From Aromatoleum tolulyticum (GTDB lineage Bacteria; Pseudomonadota; Gammaproteobacteria; Burkholderiales; Rhodocyclaceae): 64,000 bases of DNA. Shown piece after piece: positions 27,394 through 37,472 of the stretch. The notes beneath the pieces are model-generated. The model did not search any database. It saw only the letters and a list, made by a program, of their open reading frames with translations, and was not told where the DNA came from. Both the position numbers and the translations under genes were made by a program. Position 1 is the stretch's first letter, and every line of letters starts with the position of its first letter. The DNA lies in assembly GCF_900156155.1 (NCBI RefSeq), contig NZ_FTMD01000006.1, positions 62,001 to 126,000 on the forward strand. The letters are read 5' to 3'.

Positions 27394-27426
27394 GGGGGCT
27401 GGTGGTGAAAAGTGGGTTCAGGTGGC
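27392..27426 (+). promoter_or_regulatory. MraZ operator: four GTGGN boxes with 10-bp period
   Basis: GTGGG, GTGGT, GTGGG and GTGGC start at 27392, 27402, 27412 and 27422, an exact 10-bp period. Direct repeats of GTGGG with this period are the known MraZ target in E. coli, and AAAGTGG resembles the box reported in Mycoplasma. The array lies between the -10 and the mraZ start, so autorepression of mraZ and the following genes is likely. Confidence 0.85.
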
Positions 27427-27465
27427 ATATGCATGCCGCCTCGACGGGCAGAATCAGGGGGGGAA

Positions 27466-27909
27466 ATGTTCCAGGGAGCCGCTGCGCTCAGTCTCGATGC
27501 CAAGGGTCGCGTTGCGATCCCTGCGCGGCATCGTGACGCCCTCGTTCCCGACGGGGCGCCGCTGGTCGTCACTGCCCACCCCCACAAGTGTCTGCTGGTC
27601 TATCCGCAGGCAGTCTGGGCGCCGATCCGCGCGCAGGTCGCGGCGATGCCCGGCCTCGATCCCGCTGCCGCGGCGCTCAAGCGTCTGCTGATCGGTTTTG
27701 CCCAGGAAGAAGAACTCGATGGCGCGGGGCGTGTGCTGATCGCGCCGTCGTCGCGTCAGTGGGCCGGGCTGGACAAGCAGGTGTGGCTGGTCGGGCAGGG
27801 GACTCACTTCGAATTGTGGTCGGATGCCGGCTGGCAGAAGCAGCAGGAGGCGATGCTGGCGCTGTCCGGTGCCGCCCTGCCGGCAGGATTCGAGAGCCTG
27901 GCGCTGTGA
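27466..27909 (+). CDS. mraZ: Transcriptional regulator MraZ
   Basis: DNA-binding protein of 147 residues made of two SpoVT-AbrB-like halves. The first starts [23 protein letters not shown] and the second has [34 protein letters not shown]. It forms rings and binds repeated GTGGG boxes in front of its own gene. The start ATG 27466 follows an AGGGGGG ribosome-binding sequence; the open frame upstream would run through the operator and is not used. The stop overlaps the rsmH start (GTGA). Confidence 0.96.
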   Translation: MFQGAAALSLDAKGRVAIPARHRDALVPDGAPLVVTAHPHKCLLVYPQAVWAPIRAQVAAMPGLDPAAAALKRLLIGFAQEEELDGAGRVLIAPSSRQWAGLDKQVWLVGQGTHFELWSDAGWQKQQEAMLALSGAALPAGFESLAL

Positions 27910-28844
27910 GCCCATCGCCCAAGCACGTGACCGTGCTCCTTTCCGAAGCTGTCGCTGCGCTGGCGATCCGGCCCGACGGCGTCTATGTGGATGGCACCTT
28001 CGGGCGCGGCGGACACAGCCGCGCGATTCTTGCGGCGCTCGGGCCGCAGGGGCGGCTCATCGCCTTCGATCGCGATCCGTCGGCGATCGAGGTCGGTCGC
28101 GAAATCGCCGATCCCCGCCTTACCCTCGTGCATGCGCCTTTCAGTTCGTTTGCCGACGAACTCGACGGCCTCGGCGTCAGCCGGGTCGACGGCGTGCTAC
28201 TCGATCTTGGCGTGTCCTCTCCGCAGCTCGACGAGCCGGAGCGGGGCATGAGTTTTCGTTTCGATGCGCCGCTCGACATGCGCATGGACACGAGCCGCGG
28301 GCAGACCGTGGCGCAATGGCTGGCAGAGGCGTCTGTCGCGCAAATCACGGAGGTGCTCAGGGATTATGGGGAAGAACGGTTTGCTCATGCGATTGCAAAG
28401 GCGATTGCAGCTGCTCGGACAGGGGGGGTTGTTGCAACCACTCGACAGCTTGCCGCGATCGTGGAAAAAGCGGTCCGTACACGCGAGCCGGGGCAGCACC
28501 CGGCGACACGCAGTTTCCAGGCTCTACGGATTTTCATCAATCAGGAACTCGAAGAGCTGTCGCTGATCCTGCCCGATACCGTCGCCCGGCTCAAGCCGGG
28601 CGGGCGGCTTGTCGTGATCAGCTTTCACTCGCTCGAAGACCGCATCGTCAAGCGTTTCATGCGCGACGAATCGCGTCCGCCGCAGTTGCCGTCGCGTCTG
28701 CCCGTACGCGCCGCGGATCTGCCCCAGCCGCGTCTGGCCCTGGTCGGCAAGGCCGCCCGTCCGGGCGACGCGGAGGTTGCGGCCAATCCGCGTGCCCGCA
28801 GTGCCGTGATGCGCGTGGCCGAGCGCACGGAGGTGTCGGCATGA
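27906..28844 (+). CDS. rsmH: 16S rRNA (cytosine(1402)-N(4))-methyltransferase
   Basis: SAM-dependent methyltransferase of 312 residues, also called MraW, that N4-methylates C1402 of 16S rRNA, the same nucleotide RsmI (in this window) 2'-O-methylates. Motifs: [31 protein letters not shown] (SAM loop), [30 protein letters not shown] and [16 protein letters not shown]. The start is GTG 27906 overlapping the mraZ stop; GTG with a four-base overlap implies coupling to mraZ translation. Confidence 0.96.
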   Translation: MSPSPKHVTVLLSEAVAALAIRPDGVYVDGTFGRGGHSRAILAALGPQGRLIAFDRDPSAIEVGREIADPRLTLVHAPFSSFADELDGLGVSRVDGVLLDLGVSSPQLDEPERGMSFRFDAPLDMRMDTSRGQTVAQWLAEASVAQITEVLRDYGEERFAHAIAKAIAAARTGGVVATTRQLAAIVEKAVRTREPGQHPATRSFQALRIFINQELEELSLILPDTVARLKPGGRLVVISFHSLEDRIVKRFMRDESRPPQLPSRLPVRAADLPQPRLALVGKAARPGDAEVAANPRARSAVMRVAERTEVSA

Positions 28845-29107
28845 TCCGCACCGACGCCTTCCTCGTGGCGGTGGCGGTGGCGAGCGCGCTGGGCGTGGTC
28901 GCATCGCAGCACCAGGCCCGCAAGCTGTTCTCCGAACTCGAGCGCGAGCAGACGCGCGCTCACGGCCTCGAAGTGGAGTGGGACCAGTTGCAGCTCGAAC
29001 AGAGCACCTGGGCCGCGCATGCGCGTGTCGAGAAGATTGCCCGCGAGCGCATCGGGATGCGCGCGCCGGTGCCGGGACAGGTCTTTTCGATCGAGGGGGT
29101 CAAATGA
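28841..29107 (+). CDS. ftsL: Cell division protein FtsL
   Basis: Small bitopic protein of 88 residues: a short cytoplasmic start, one membrane helix (about 6-22), then a periplasmic coiled coil (about 26-65, [29 protein letters not shown]) and the [11 protein letters not shown] segment typical of FtsL. It works in the FtsQLB complex that activates FtsWI. Its start overlaps the rsmH stop (ATGA) and its end overlaps the ftsI start. Confidence 0.92.
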   Translation: MIRTDAFLVAVAVASALGVVASQHQARKLFSELEREQTRAHGLEVEWDQLQLEQSTWAAHARVEKIARERIGMRAPVPGQVFSIEGVK

Positions 29108-30858
29108 GCAAACAGCGGACGGTGACCTTCAATCACAACCCCTTGCTGCGGCACGGCCTGCCTGCCTGGCGTCCGCGCGCGGTGATGCTGGGCCTGATGG
29201 CGTGCTCGCTGGCGCTGATCGGACGTGCGATGTACCTGCAGGGAGTCAACAACGAATTCCTGCAGGCCAAGGGCGAGTCGCGCTATGCGCGGGTGCTCGA
29301 GGTGCCGGCGACGCGCGGCCGTGTAACGGACCGCCACGGCGACATGCTGGCGGTGAGCACTCCGGTGCGTTCGATCTGGGCGATTCCGACCGACGTGAAT
29401 CTCACTCCGCCGGACGCGCGCAAGCTTGCGGGTCTGCTGGAAATGGACGTGCAGGAGCTCAATCGCCGCCTCGCCGCCGGCCGCGATTTCGTCTACCTGA
29501 AACGCCAGGTGTCGCCCGAGTCCGCACAGCAGATCGCCGACCTGAAGCTCGCCGGCGTCCATCAGCAGCAGGAATATCGTCGCTACTACCCCGGCGGCGA
29601 GGTGATGGCTCACGTGCTGGGTTTTACCGGCGTCGACGACAAGGGGCAGGAAGGCGTGGAGCTCGCCTTCGACGGCACCCTCGCCGGCAAGGCGGGTGCT
29701 CGGCGCGTGATCCGCGACCGTCGCGGGCAGATCATCGAGGACGTCGAGGCCATCCGTGCGCCGCGCGACGGGCAGGACCTCGCGCTGTCGATCGACGCCA
29801 AGATCCAGTACCTTGCCTATTCGGCCCTGCGCCAGGCGATGCAGACGCACAAGGCGAAGGCCGGTGCTTCGGTGGTGCTCGATGCGCGCACCGGCGAGGT
29901 GCTCGCGCTGGTCAATGCGCCGACCTACAACCCGAACAATCGCTCGAACCTGAGCGGGGCCCAGTTGCGCAACCGCGTACTCACCGACGTGTACGAGCCG
30001 GGCTCGATCATGAAGCCGTTCATCGTCGGCCTCGCGCTGGACCGCGGGAAGGTACAGCCCGGTACGATCATCGATACGTCGCCGGGCCGGATGACGATCG
30101 GGCGGGCGACAATTTCCGATTCGCACCGCAATGGTGCGCTGACCGTGGCGCAGGTGATCCAGAAGTCGTCCAACATCGGTACCGTCAAGGTCGCGATGCA
30201 TTTCTCGCCCGACGAGATGTGGCGTCTGTACGACGATCTCGGCTTCGGCAAGCCGCTCAATCTCGGTTTTCCCGGCGAGGCGGGCGGCCGCCTGCGCCCT
30301 GCGAAGACGTGGAAGCCGATCGAACAGGCAACGATGTCCTACGGCCACGGGGTTTCGGTGAGCCTGATCCAGATGGCGCACGCCTATCTCGCGTTCGCGC
30401 GCGACGGCGAGCTGGTGCCCTTGTCGCTGACGCGTCTGGACGCGCCGCCGGTCGGTGGCAAGCGCATCTTCTCGGCGGCGACGGCGCGCGAGATGCGCGG
30501 CATGCTCGAACTGGCGTCCGGCCCCGGCGGCACGGCGCCCAAGGCGCAGGTTGCCGGCTACCGCGTCGCGGGCAAGACCGGCACGGCCATCAAGCTGGAA
30601 GGCGCGCACTACACGAACAAATATGTTTCGTCCTATGTCGGGCTGGCCCCCGCCTCCGATCCACGGCTTATCGTTGCCGTGATGATCGACGAACCCTCTG
30701 CGGGACAGTATTACGGCGGTGCAGTTGCAGCGCCGGTGTTTGCCCAGATTACCGAAGGAGCGCTGCGTGCGCTCGGCGTGGCGCCCGATGCTCCGTTGGT
30801 GCCGCTGCAACTCGCACAGAAGCAGGGGGCAGTCGTGCCAGCGCGGGAGAACATGTGA
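29104..30858 (+). CDS. ftsI: Peptidoglycan D,D-transpeptidase FtsI (PBP3)
   Basis: Septal class B penicillin-binding protein of 584 residues. One membrane helix (about 20-42) is followed by a periplasmic pedestal domain and the transpeptidase domain with Ser301 in SIMK (SxxK), SSN at 355-357 (SxN) and KTG at 491-493. It crosslinks septal murein together with FtsW, also present in this cluster. The start overlaps the ftsL stop (ATGA), the stop overlaps murE (GTGA). Confidence 0.97.
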   Translation: MSKQRTVTFNHNPLLRHGLPAWRPRAVMLGLMACSLALIGRAMYLQGVNNEFLQAKGESRYARVLEVPATRGRVTDRHGDMLAVSTPVRSIWAIPTDVNLTPPDARKLAGLLEMDVQELNRRLAAGRDFVYLKRQVSPESAQQIADLKLAGVHQQQEYRRYYPGGEVMAHVLGFTGVDDKGQEGVELAFDGTLAGKAGARRVIRDRRGQIIEDVEAIRAPRDGQDLALSIDAKIQYLAYSALRQAMQTHKAKAGASVVLDARTGEVLALVNAPTYNPNNRSNLSGAQLRNRVLTDVYEPGSIMKPFIVGLALDRGKVQPGTIIDTSPGRMTIGRATISDSHRNGALTVAQVIQKSSNIGTVKVAMHFSPDEMWRLYDDLGFGKPLNLGFPGEAGGRLRPAKTWKPIEQATMSYGHGVSVSLIQMAHAYLAFARDGELVPLSLTRLDAPPVGGKRIFSAATAREMRGMLELASGPGGTAPKAQVAGYRVAGKTGTAIKLEGAHYTNKYVSSYVGLAPASDPRLIVAVMIDEPSAGQYYGGAVAAPVFAQITEGALRALGVAPDAPLVPLQLAQKQGAVVPARENM

Positions 30859-32363
30859 GCCGCGAACTCGCATCCGCGATCCTCGAACGCCTTCAACAGG
30901 CCGGCGTCGCGCCGACCGGCATCACGGCCGATTCGCGCCGCGTAGTCGCGGGCGATGTTTTCGCCGCGTGGCCCGGGCTGGCCTCGGATGGACGCAAGTT
31001 CATCGGCGCCGCCGTCGAACGCGGCGCTGCCGCCATATTGTGGGACGACCGCGGCGGATTTCGCGTGGACGGCTTGCCGGTTCCGGCAATTCCCGTCGCC
31101 GAACTGCGCCGCCTCGGGGGCTATCTCGCGCACCTGATTCATGCATGTCCGTCCGACAGGCAGTGGGTCGTCGGGGTGACCGGCACCAACGGCAAGACGA
31201 CCGTCACCCAGTGGCTGGCCGCTGCCCTGGCCCGGTTCGGCGAAAAATGCGGTGTGATCGGAACGCTGGGCAACGGCTTCCCGGGGCAGCTCGCCGATAC
31301 GCTGAACACGACACCGGATGCGCTCGAAGTTCATCGCGTCCTGCGCGACTTCCTTTCTGCAGGCGGGAGTGCGGCGACGATGGAAGTGTCGTCGATCGGG
31401 CTCGACCAGGAGCGCGTCAATGCGGTCGCTTTCGATGTCGCGGTGTTCACGAACCTGACCCGCGACCATCTCGACTATCACGGCACGATGGAAGCCTACG
31501 GTGCCGCGAAGGCCCGGCTGTTCGATCAGCCGGGTCTGGGCTGCGCCGTGATCAATCTGGACGACGCCTTCGGCCTGAACCAGGCGCGTCGTCTCGCCGG
31601 CGCCGGGCTGCCGGTGATCGGCTATACGCAGTCCGCCGCGGCGACGCCCGTGCATGGCGTGCGCCTGCTGAGTGCGCAGGATGTCCGGATGTCGGCGTCG
31701 GGCCTGCGCTTCGCGATGGCTTTTGAAGGCGCGCGGCGCGAGCTCGACGTGCGCATGGTCGCGCCGTTCAACGTGTCCAACCTGCTCGCGGTTGCCGGAG
31801 CACTGCTCGCGCGCGGTTTGCCGCTGGACGAGATCGTGCATGCGATCGCGCATCTGACGCCGCCGCAGGGACGCATGCAGCTTGTGGGCGGTGTCGCCGA
31901 GCCGATGATCGTCGTCGATTACGCGCATACGCCGGACGCGCTGGCGAAAGTGCTCGAGTCCCTGCGTGCGACCGTCGCGACGCGCGGCGGGCGTCTCGTG
32001 TGCGTGTTCGGTTGCGGTGGCGACCGCGATCCGGGCAAGCGCCCGCTGATGGGCGAGGTCGTGCGCGAGCGGGCCGATCGGGTGATCGTTACCAGCGACA
32101 ACCCGCGCTCCGAGGACCCGGCGAAGATCATCGACGCCATCATGCAGGGCGCGGGTCCGCAGGCGGAGCGGGTGATCGACCGGGCGCAGGCGATCCGCAT
32201 CGCCGTCGCCGAGGCCGGAGCCGACGACGTCATCGTGCTCGCCGGCAAAGGGCATGAACCCTATCAGGAGATCCTCGGCGTGCGCTTGCCCTTTTCGGAT
32301 GTCGAGCAGGCGCACATCGCGTTGCGTGAATGGAATCAAGCCAAGGGGGCCGATGCATGCTGA
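30855..32363 (+). CDS. murE: UDP-MurNAc-L-Ala-D-Glu:meso-DAP ligase
   Basis: Mur ligase of 502 residues adding meso-diaminopimelate to the UDP-MurNAc dipeptide. Motifs: DSRRVVAGDVFAAWPG (N-terminal domain), [14 protein letters not shown] (ATP loop), NLTRDHLDYHGTMEAYGAAKARLF (with the carboxylated Lys) and SDNPRSEDP, where DNPR marks meso-DAP specificity. The start is GTG 30855 overlapping the ftsI stop. The frame is open for over 1.8 kb upstream, but that part is shadow of ftsI. It overlaps murF by 7 bp. Confidence 0.97.
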   Translation: MSRELASAILERLQQAGVAPTGITADSRRVVAGDVFAAWPGLASDGRKFIGAAVERGAAAILWDDRGGFRVDGLPVPAIPVAELRRLGGYLAHLIHACPSDRQWVVGVTGTNGKTTVTQWLAAALARFGEKCGVIGTLGNGFPGQLADTLNTTPDALEVHRVLRDFLSAGGSAATMEVSSIGLDQERVNAVAFDVAVFTNLTRDHLDYHGTMEAYGAAKARLFDQPGLGCAVINLDDAFGLNQARRLAGAGLPVIGYTQSAAATPVHGVRLLSAQDVRMSASGLRFAMAFEGARRELDVRMVAPFNVSNLLAVAGALLARGLPLDEIVHAIAHLTPPQGRMQLVGGVAEPMIVVDYAHTPDALAKVLESLRATVATRGGRLVCVFGCGGDRDPGKRPLMGEVVRERADRVIVTSDNPRSEDPAKIIDAIMQGAGPQAERVIDRAQAIRIAVAEAGADDVIVLAGKGHEPYQEILGVRLPFSDVEQAHIALREWNQAKGADAC

Positions 32364-33757
32364 GCCTCAGGGACGCGGGACAACTCGCCGGTTTCCGCGT
32401 GGTCGGAGAGGCGACCTTCTCGTGCGTCGGGACCGACAGCCGGCGCATCCGGCCCGGCCAGTTGTTCATCGCGCTGCGCGGCGAGCATTTCGATGGTCAC
32501 GATTTCGTCGAACAGGCAGTGGCGGCGGGTGCCGTTGCCGCGCTGGTCGATGAGACTTGGCAGCGCGAACACGAGGATATCGAGTTTCCGCGCCTCGTCG
32601 TGAGCGACACCCGTCGTGCGCTCGGCGCACTGGCGGCCCATTGGCGCAGTCGCTTCGACATCCCTCTGATCGGGGTGACCGGCAGCAACGGCAAGACCAC
32701 GGTCAAGGAAATGTGCGCCGCGATCATGCGCGCCCAGGCCCGACATGAGGGGCACGCCCCGGACTGCGTTCTTGCGACCACCGGCAATCTCAACAACGAC
32801 ATCGGTCTGCCGCTGACCCTGCTCGAGCTGCGCGATCACCATCGTGCGGCGGTGATCGAGATGGGAATGAACCACCCGGGCGAGATCGGCTACCTGACCG
32901 CCTTGGCCCGACCGACCGTGGCGATCGTCACCAACGCGCAGCGTGCCCATCTGCAGGGCATGGGTTCGCTGGTCGAGATCGCGAGGGAGAAGGGGGCCAT
33001 CTACGGTGGATTGGGCGACGACGGCATTGCCGTCGTGAATGCCGATGATCCCCATTGCACGCTGTGGCGGGAGCTGAACCGGGGACGCGCCGTCGTCACT
33101 TTCGCCACCGGCCACGCAGCGGACGTGAGCGCGAAGGCCGATCTGCACGGGCTCGGCGCCCGTCTCACGCTGAGCACCTCCGAGGGAAGCGTGGAGTTCG
33201 ATCTGCCGGTGCCGGGCGAGCACAACGTGCGCAACGCGGCGGGCGCCGCAGCTGCATGCCTTGCCGCCGGCGCATCGCAGACCGCGGTCGTCGAGGGGCT
33301 TTCCGGGTTCAGCGGGGCGCCGGGCCGCCTGCAGCGACGTGCCGGTCAGAACGGTGCGCAGGTCATCGACGACACGTACAACGCGAATCCCGACTCGGTG
33401 CGTGCCGCGATCGACGTGCTGGCCTCGACGGCCGGGCATACGGTGCTGGTGCTCGGAGACATGGGTGAAGTCGGCACGACCAGCGCGCAACTGCACGACG
33501 AGGTCGGAGGCTACGCCAAGAGCAAGGGCGTGGACGAACTCTACGCCTTGGGCGAAATGAGCGCGGTTGCGGCGCACAACTTCGGCGACGGCGGGCAGAA
33601 ATTCGCCACCGCCGAGGCCCTGGTGGCCGCCTTGGCGCCGCGACTCGATGCGAACACGGTGGTGCTGGTGAAGGGCTCCCGTTTCATGCGGATGGAGCGG
33701 GTGGCGAACGGGCTTGCGGCGGTGCACAATGGCGCCCCTTCACAGGAGTCTCACTAG
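32357..33757 (+). CDS. murF: UDP-MurNAc-tripeptide:D-Ala-D-Ala ligase
   Basis: Mur ligase of 466 residues that adds the D-Ala-D-Ala dipeptide, completing the UDP-MurNAc pentapeptide. Motifs: TDSRRIRPGQLFIALRGEHFDGHDF, GVTGSNGKTTVKEM (ATP loop), TTGNLNNDIGLPLTLL, EMGMNHPGEI and IDDTYNANPDS. The start ATG 32357 lies inside the 3' end of murE. mraY begins 3 bp after the stop. Confidence 0.97.
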   Translation: MLSLRDAGQLAGFRVVGEATFSCVGTDSRRIRPGQLFIALRGEHFDGHDFVEQAVAAGAVAALVDETWQREHEDIEFPRLVVSDTRRALGALAAHWRSRFDIPLIGVTGSNGKTTVKEMCAAIMRAQARHEGHAPDCVLATTGNLNNDIGLPLTLLELRDHHRAAVIEMGMNHPGEIGYLTALARPTVAIVTNAQRAHLQGMGSLVEIAREKGAIYGGLGDDGIAVVNADDPHCTLWRELNRGRAVVTFATGHAADVSAKADLHGLGARLTLSTSEGSVEFDLPVPGEHNVRNAAGAAAACLAAGASQTAVVEGLSGFSGAPGRLQRRAGQNGAQVIDDTYNANPDSVRAAIDVLASTAGHTVLVLGDMGEVGTTSAQLHDEVGGYAKSKGVDELYALGEMSAVAAHNFGDGGQKFATAEALVAALAPRLDANTVVLVKGSRFMRMERVANGLAAVHNGAPSQESH

Positions 33758-33760
33758 TCC

Positions 33761-34849
33761 ATGTTGCTCGAACTCGCCCTCTGGCTGGGTCAGGATATCC
33801 GCACCTTCAACGTGCTCGGCTACATCACGCTGCGCACGGTCCTTGCTGCGCTCACGGCGCTGATCATTTCCTTCGTCTTCGGCCCGTCGCTGATCCGCTG
33901 GCTGGCAGCGAAGAAGATCGGCCAGGCCGTGCGCGACGACGGCCCGAAGTCGCACCTCACCAAGGCCGGCACGCCCACGATGGGCGGCGCGCTGATCCTC
34001 ATCGCGATCGCGGTCACGACGCTGCTGTGGGGCGATCTGCGCAACCAGTACGTGTGGGTGACGCTGCTCGTCACGCTGGGCTTCGGCGCGGTCGGCTGGG
34101 TCGATGATTGGCGCAAGGTCGTGCATCGCGACCCGAAGGGCCTGCCGAGCCGCTGGAAGTACCTGTGGACCTCGCTGATCGCGCTGGCTGCGGCGCTGTT
34201 CCTCGGGCTGACGGCGCACGAGCCGGCGCAGACCGAACTGATCGTGCCCTTCTTCAAGGCCGTGTCGTACCCGCTGGGCATCTACGGCTTCATCGCGCTT
34301 TCGTATTTCGTCATCAACGGCACGAGCCACGCGGTGAACCTCACCGACGGTCTCGACGGCCTCGCGATCATGCCGACGGTGATGGTCGCGGGCGCGCTCG
34401 CGATCTTCGCCTACGTGGCCGGCCATGCCGGTTTCTCGAAGTATCTCGGCGTGCCCTACATCAACGGCGCGGGGGAACTCGCCGTGTTCCTGGGCGCCCT
34501 GTGCGGCGCGGGGCTCGGCTTCCTGTGGTTCAACGCCTACCCGGCGGAAGTCTTCATGGGCGACGTCGGTGCGCTCGCGCTGGGGTCCGCGCTGGGCACG
34601 GTCGCGGTCGTCGTGCGCCAGGAGATCGTGCTCTTCATCATGGGCGGCCTCTTCGTCGCCGAGACCATGTCGGTGATGGCGCAGGTGCTGTACTTCAAGT
34701 ACAGCGGCGGCAAGCGCATCTTCCGCATGGCGCCCCTGCATCACCACTACGAGCTGGGCGGCTGGAAGGAAACCCAGGTCGTGGTGCGCTTCTGGATCAT
34801 CACGATCATGCTCGTGCTGTTCGGCCTTTCGACCCTGAAACTGAGATGA
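33761..34849 (+). CDS. mraY: Phospho-MurNAc-pentapeptide translocase
   Basis: Polytopic membrane enzyme of 362 residues with about ten helices that makes lipid I from UDP-MurNAc-pentapeptide and undecaprenyl phosphate. Motifs: [31 protein letters not shown] (DD motif), [29 protein letters not shown] and [15 protein letters not shown]. It is the closest functional relative in this window of the WbpL-like enzyme at 7349. The stop overlaps the murD start (ATGA). Confidence 0.98.
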   Translation: MLLELALWLGQDIRTFNVLGYITLRTVLAALTALIISFVFGPSLIRWLAAKKIGQAVRDDGPKSHLTKAGTPTMGGALILIAIAVTTLLWGDLRNQYVWVTLLVTLGFGAVGWVDDWRKVVHRDPKGLPSRWKYLWTSLIALAAALFLGLTAHEPAQTELIVPFFKAVSYPLGIYGFIALSYFVINGTSHAVNLTDGLDGLAIMPTVMVAGALAIFAYVAGHAGFSKYLGVPYINGAGELAVFLGALCGAGLGFLWFNAYPAEVFMGDVGALALGSALGTVAVVVRQEIVLFIMGGLFVAETMSVMAQVLYFKYSGGKRIFRMAPLHHHYELGGWKETQVVVRFWIITIMLVLFGLSTLKLR

Positions 34850-36243
34850 GCGACGCATCCGACAAGCTCGTACTGGTTCTCGGGCTCGGCGAGTCCGGCC
34901 TGGCGATGGCGCAATGGTGCGCACGCCAGGGGGCGCGCGTGCGCGTGGCGGACAGCCGCCGCGAGCCGCCGGGCCTGTCCGTACTCAGGGCGAGCGTGCC
35001 GGCAGCCGAGATCGTCCTCGGCGACTTTGCGGACAGCCTCCTCGACGGCGTGGCGCGCATTGCCCTCAGTCCGGGCATCGACGCGCGCACCCCGGTGCTC
35101 GCCGAAGCGCGTCGCCGCGGCATCGCGATCGTCGGCGAGATGACGCTGCTTGCCGAAGCGCTCACGGAGCAGGAGCGCGCCCGCACCCGGATCCTCGCAA
35201 TCACGGGCACCAACGGCAAGACCACGACCACCGCGCTGACGGCGGCGCTGTGCCGCGCGGCCGGACTGGACGCCGTCGCCGCGGGCAACATCAGCCCCGC
35301 CGCGTTGACGGTGCTCATGGAGCGGCTCGATCGCGGCGCAGCGCTCCCCGAATGCTGGGTGCTGGAGCTGTCGAGCTTCCAGCTCGAAACCACCGCCGGC
35401 CTGAACGCCGAAGGCGCGACGGTACTGAACGTAACGGACGATCACCTTGACCGTCACGGCGACCTCGGCAGCTATGCGGCCGTCAAGGCGCGCATCTTCG
35501 ACGGCGACGGCGTGCAAGTGCTCAACCGCCAGGACCTGCGCGTGATGGCGATGGCGCAGACCGGGCGGCGCGTCGTGTCCTTCGGCACGGACGCCCCGAC
35601 CGGGTCCGAAGATTACGGCATCGTCGCCGATGCGGACGGCACCGCATGGCTCGCATGCGGCGGACAGCGCCTGCTGCGCATCACCGAGCTCCCGATCGCC
35701 GGCGCACATAATGCGGCGAACGCCATGGCGGCACTGGCGCTCGCCCGCGCGATCGATCTTCCCTATCCCGCGCTGATCGAGGGCCTGAAGTCCTTCCGCG
35801 GGCTACCGCACCGGGTCGAGCCCGTTGCACGGCGTACCGACGGCGTGGTGTTCTACGACGACTCCAAAGGCACCAACGTGGGTGCGACGCTGGCCGCGCT
35901 GGAAGGGCTGGGGCGGCAGGTCGTCCTGATCGCCGGCGGTGACGGCAAAGGGCAGGATTTTTCGCCGCTGCGCGAGGCCGTTGCCCGCCACGCCCGCGCC
36001 GTGATGCTCATCGGTCGTGACGCCGCGCTCATCGATGCCGCACTGGCCGGTTCGGGCGTGCCGACCGAGCGTGCGGCCGACATGGAGGCGGCCGTTGCCC
36101 GCGCCGCGACACTCGCGCAACCCGGCGATGTCGTGCTGCTCTCGCCCGCCTGCGCGAGCCTCGACATGTTCCGCAACTACGCCCATCGCGCCGAGGTGTT
36201 CATCGCGGCCGTGCTCCGTCAGCCGGGGGTGAGCGCGACATGA
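34846..36243 (+). CDS. murD: UDP-MurNAc-L-Ala:D-Glu ligase
   Basis: Mur ligase of 465 residues adding D-glutamate. Motifs: [15 protein letters not shown] (N-terminal Rossmann-like domain), [13 protein letters not shown] (ATP loop), [22 protein letters not shown] and [14 protein letters not shown]. The start overlaps the mraY stop and the stop overlaps the ftsW start (both ATGA), so coupled translation is likely. The frame is open upstream through mraY, which is shadow. Confidence 0.97.
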   Translation: MSDASDKLVLVLGLGESGLAMAQWCARQGARVRVADSRREPPGLSVLRASVPAAEIVLGDFADSLLDGVARIALSPGIDARTPVLAEARRRGIAIVGEMTLLAEALTEQERARTRILAITGTNGKTTTTALTAALCRAAGLDAVAAGNISPAALTVLMERLDRGAALPECWVLELSSFQLETTAGLNAEGATVLNVTDDHLDRHGDLGSYAAVKARIFDGDGVQVLNRQDLRVMAMAQTGRRVVSFGTDAPTGSEDYGIVADADGTAWLACGGQRLLRITELPIAGAHNAANAMAALALARAIDLPYPALIEGLKSFRGLPHRVEPVARRTDGVVFYDDSKGTNVGATLAALEGLGRQVVLIAGGDGKGQDFSPLREAVARHARAVMLIGRDAALIDAALAGSGVPTERAADMEAAVARAATLAQPGDVVLLSPACASLDMFRNYAHRAEVFIAAVLRQPGVSAT

Positions 36244-37472
36244 AATTCGTGACGGCACTGAGCGGCTGGATCTCCTCGCGCAACACCGGCGGCATCGGTT
36301 CGGACACCAGCCGCGCGGTCAATCGCCTGATGCGTCCGCAGACGCCTGCCCGCGACCTCGATCCGCTGCTGATCTGGTCCGCGGCCGCGCTGCTGCTGAT
36401 CGGTCTCGTGATGGTCTATTCCTCGTCCATCGCGATCGCCGAAGGCAGCAAGTTCACCGGCTACCAGCAGTACTACTTCGTGATCCGCCACGCGATTTTT
36501 CTCGCGATCGGCGTGGTCGGCGGCCTGATGGCCTTTCAGGTGACGATGCGCCAGTGGCAGCAGTTTGCGCCGCTGCTGTTCCTCGCCGGCCTCGCACTGT
36601 TGGTCATCGTGCTGATCCCCGGCGTCGGCCGGGAAGTCAACGGTGCGCAGCGCTGGCTGCCGCTCGGTCCCGTCAATCTGCAGCCGTCCGAGCTGATGAA
36701 GCTCTTCGCCGCGCTGTACGCCGCGGATTACACGGTGCGCAAGCTCCCCGACATGGGCAGCTTCCGCCGAGGTTTCCTGCCGATGGCGATCACCATCGTC
36801 CTCGTCGGTTTCCTGCTGCTGCGCGAGCCCGACTTCGGCGCCTTCGTCGTGGTCGCCGCGATCGCCTTCGGGGTGCTGTTCCTCGGCGGCATCAACGTGC
36901 GCGTCTTTGTCCTGCTGGCGATCGTCGCGGTGATCGGCCTCGCGCTGCTGGTGTGGCTCTCGCCCTACCGCCGCGACCGCCTGTTCGGCTTTATGGACCC
37001 GTGGCAGGACGCCTTCGGCAAGGGTTACCAGCTGTCGCACGCACTGATCGCATTCGGCCGCGGCGAGTGGTTCGGCGTCGGCCTCGGTGCAAGCGTCGAA
37101 AAGCTCTTCTACCTGCCCGAAGCGCATACCGACTTCCTGCTCGCGGTGATCGCCGAGGAACTCGGATTCGTCGGCGTGCTGACCATCGTCGTATTGTTCG
37201 CGATCCTCGTGCATCGGGCGATGATGATCGGGCGCGAGGCGATCAAGCTCGAGCGCTACTTCTCGGGCCTCGTCGCGATGGGTATCGGCCTGTGGATCGG
37301 CGTGCAGTCCTTCATCAACATGGGCGTCAATACGGGCCTCCTGCCGACCAAGGGGCTCACGCTCCCGCTGATGAGCTTCGGCGGCTCGGGCATCGTCGCG
37401 AACTGCATCGCGCTCGCGATCCTGCTGCGTGTCGACTGGGAAAACCGCCAAGTGATGCGGGGGCGCTCATGA
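36240..37472 (+). CDS. ftsW: Peptidoglycan glycosyltransferase FtsW
   Basis: SEDS-family membrane protein of 410 residues with about ten helices that polymerises septal glycan strands with FtsI. Motifs: [10 protein letters not shown] in the first helix region, [33 protein letters not shown] (catalytic Asp region), [22 protein letters not shown] and [14 protein letters not shown]. An unusual cytoplasmic lead of about 40 residues precedes the first helix, with [20 protein letters not shown]. The stop overlaps murG (ATGA). Confidence 0.96.
   Translation: MKFVTALSGWISSRNTGGIGSDTSRAVNRLMRPQTPARDLDPLLIWSAAALLLIGLVMVYSSSIAIAEGSKFTGYQQYYFVIRHAIFLAIGVVGGLMAFQVTMRQWQQFAPLLFLAGLALLVIVLIPGVGREVNGAQRWLPLGPVNLQPSELMKLFAALYAADYTVRKLPDMGSFRRGFLPMAITIVLVGFLLLREPDFGAFVVVAAIAFGVLFLGGINVRVFVLLAIVAVIGLALLVWLSPYRRDRLFGFMDPWQDAFGKGYQLSHALIAFGRGEWFGVGLGASVEKLFYLPEAHTDFLLAVIAEELGFVGVLTIVVLFAILVHRAMMIGREAIKLERYFSGLVAMGIGLWIGVQSFINMGVNTGLLPTKGLTLPLMSFGGSGIVANCIALAILLRVDWENRQVMRGRS

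Noticed and set aside
29019-30854. N-terminal extension of murE by about 612 codons
   Set aside because: It lies entirely over ftsI in another frame; MurE begins at GTG 30855 with its typical N-terminus.
30711-33727. Long minus-strand frames opposite murE and murF
   Set aside because: Shadows of GC-rich coding sequence; no family motif and no ribosome-binding site.
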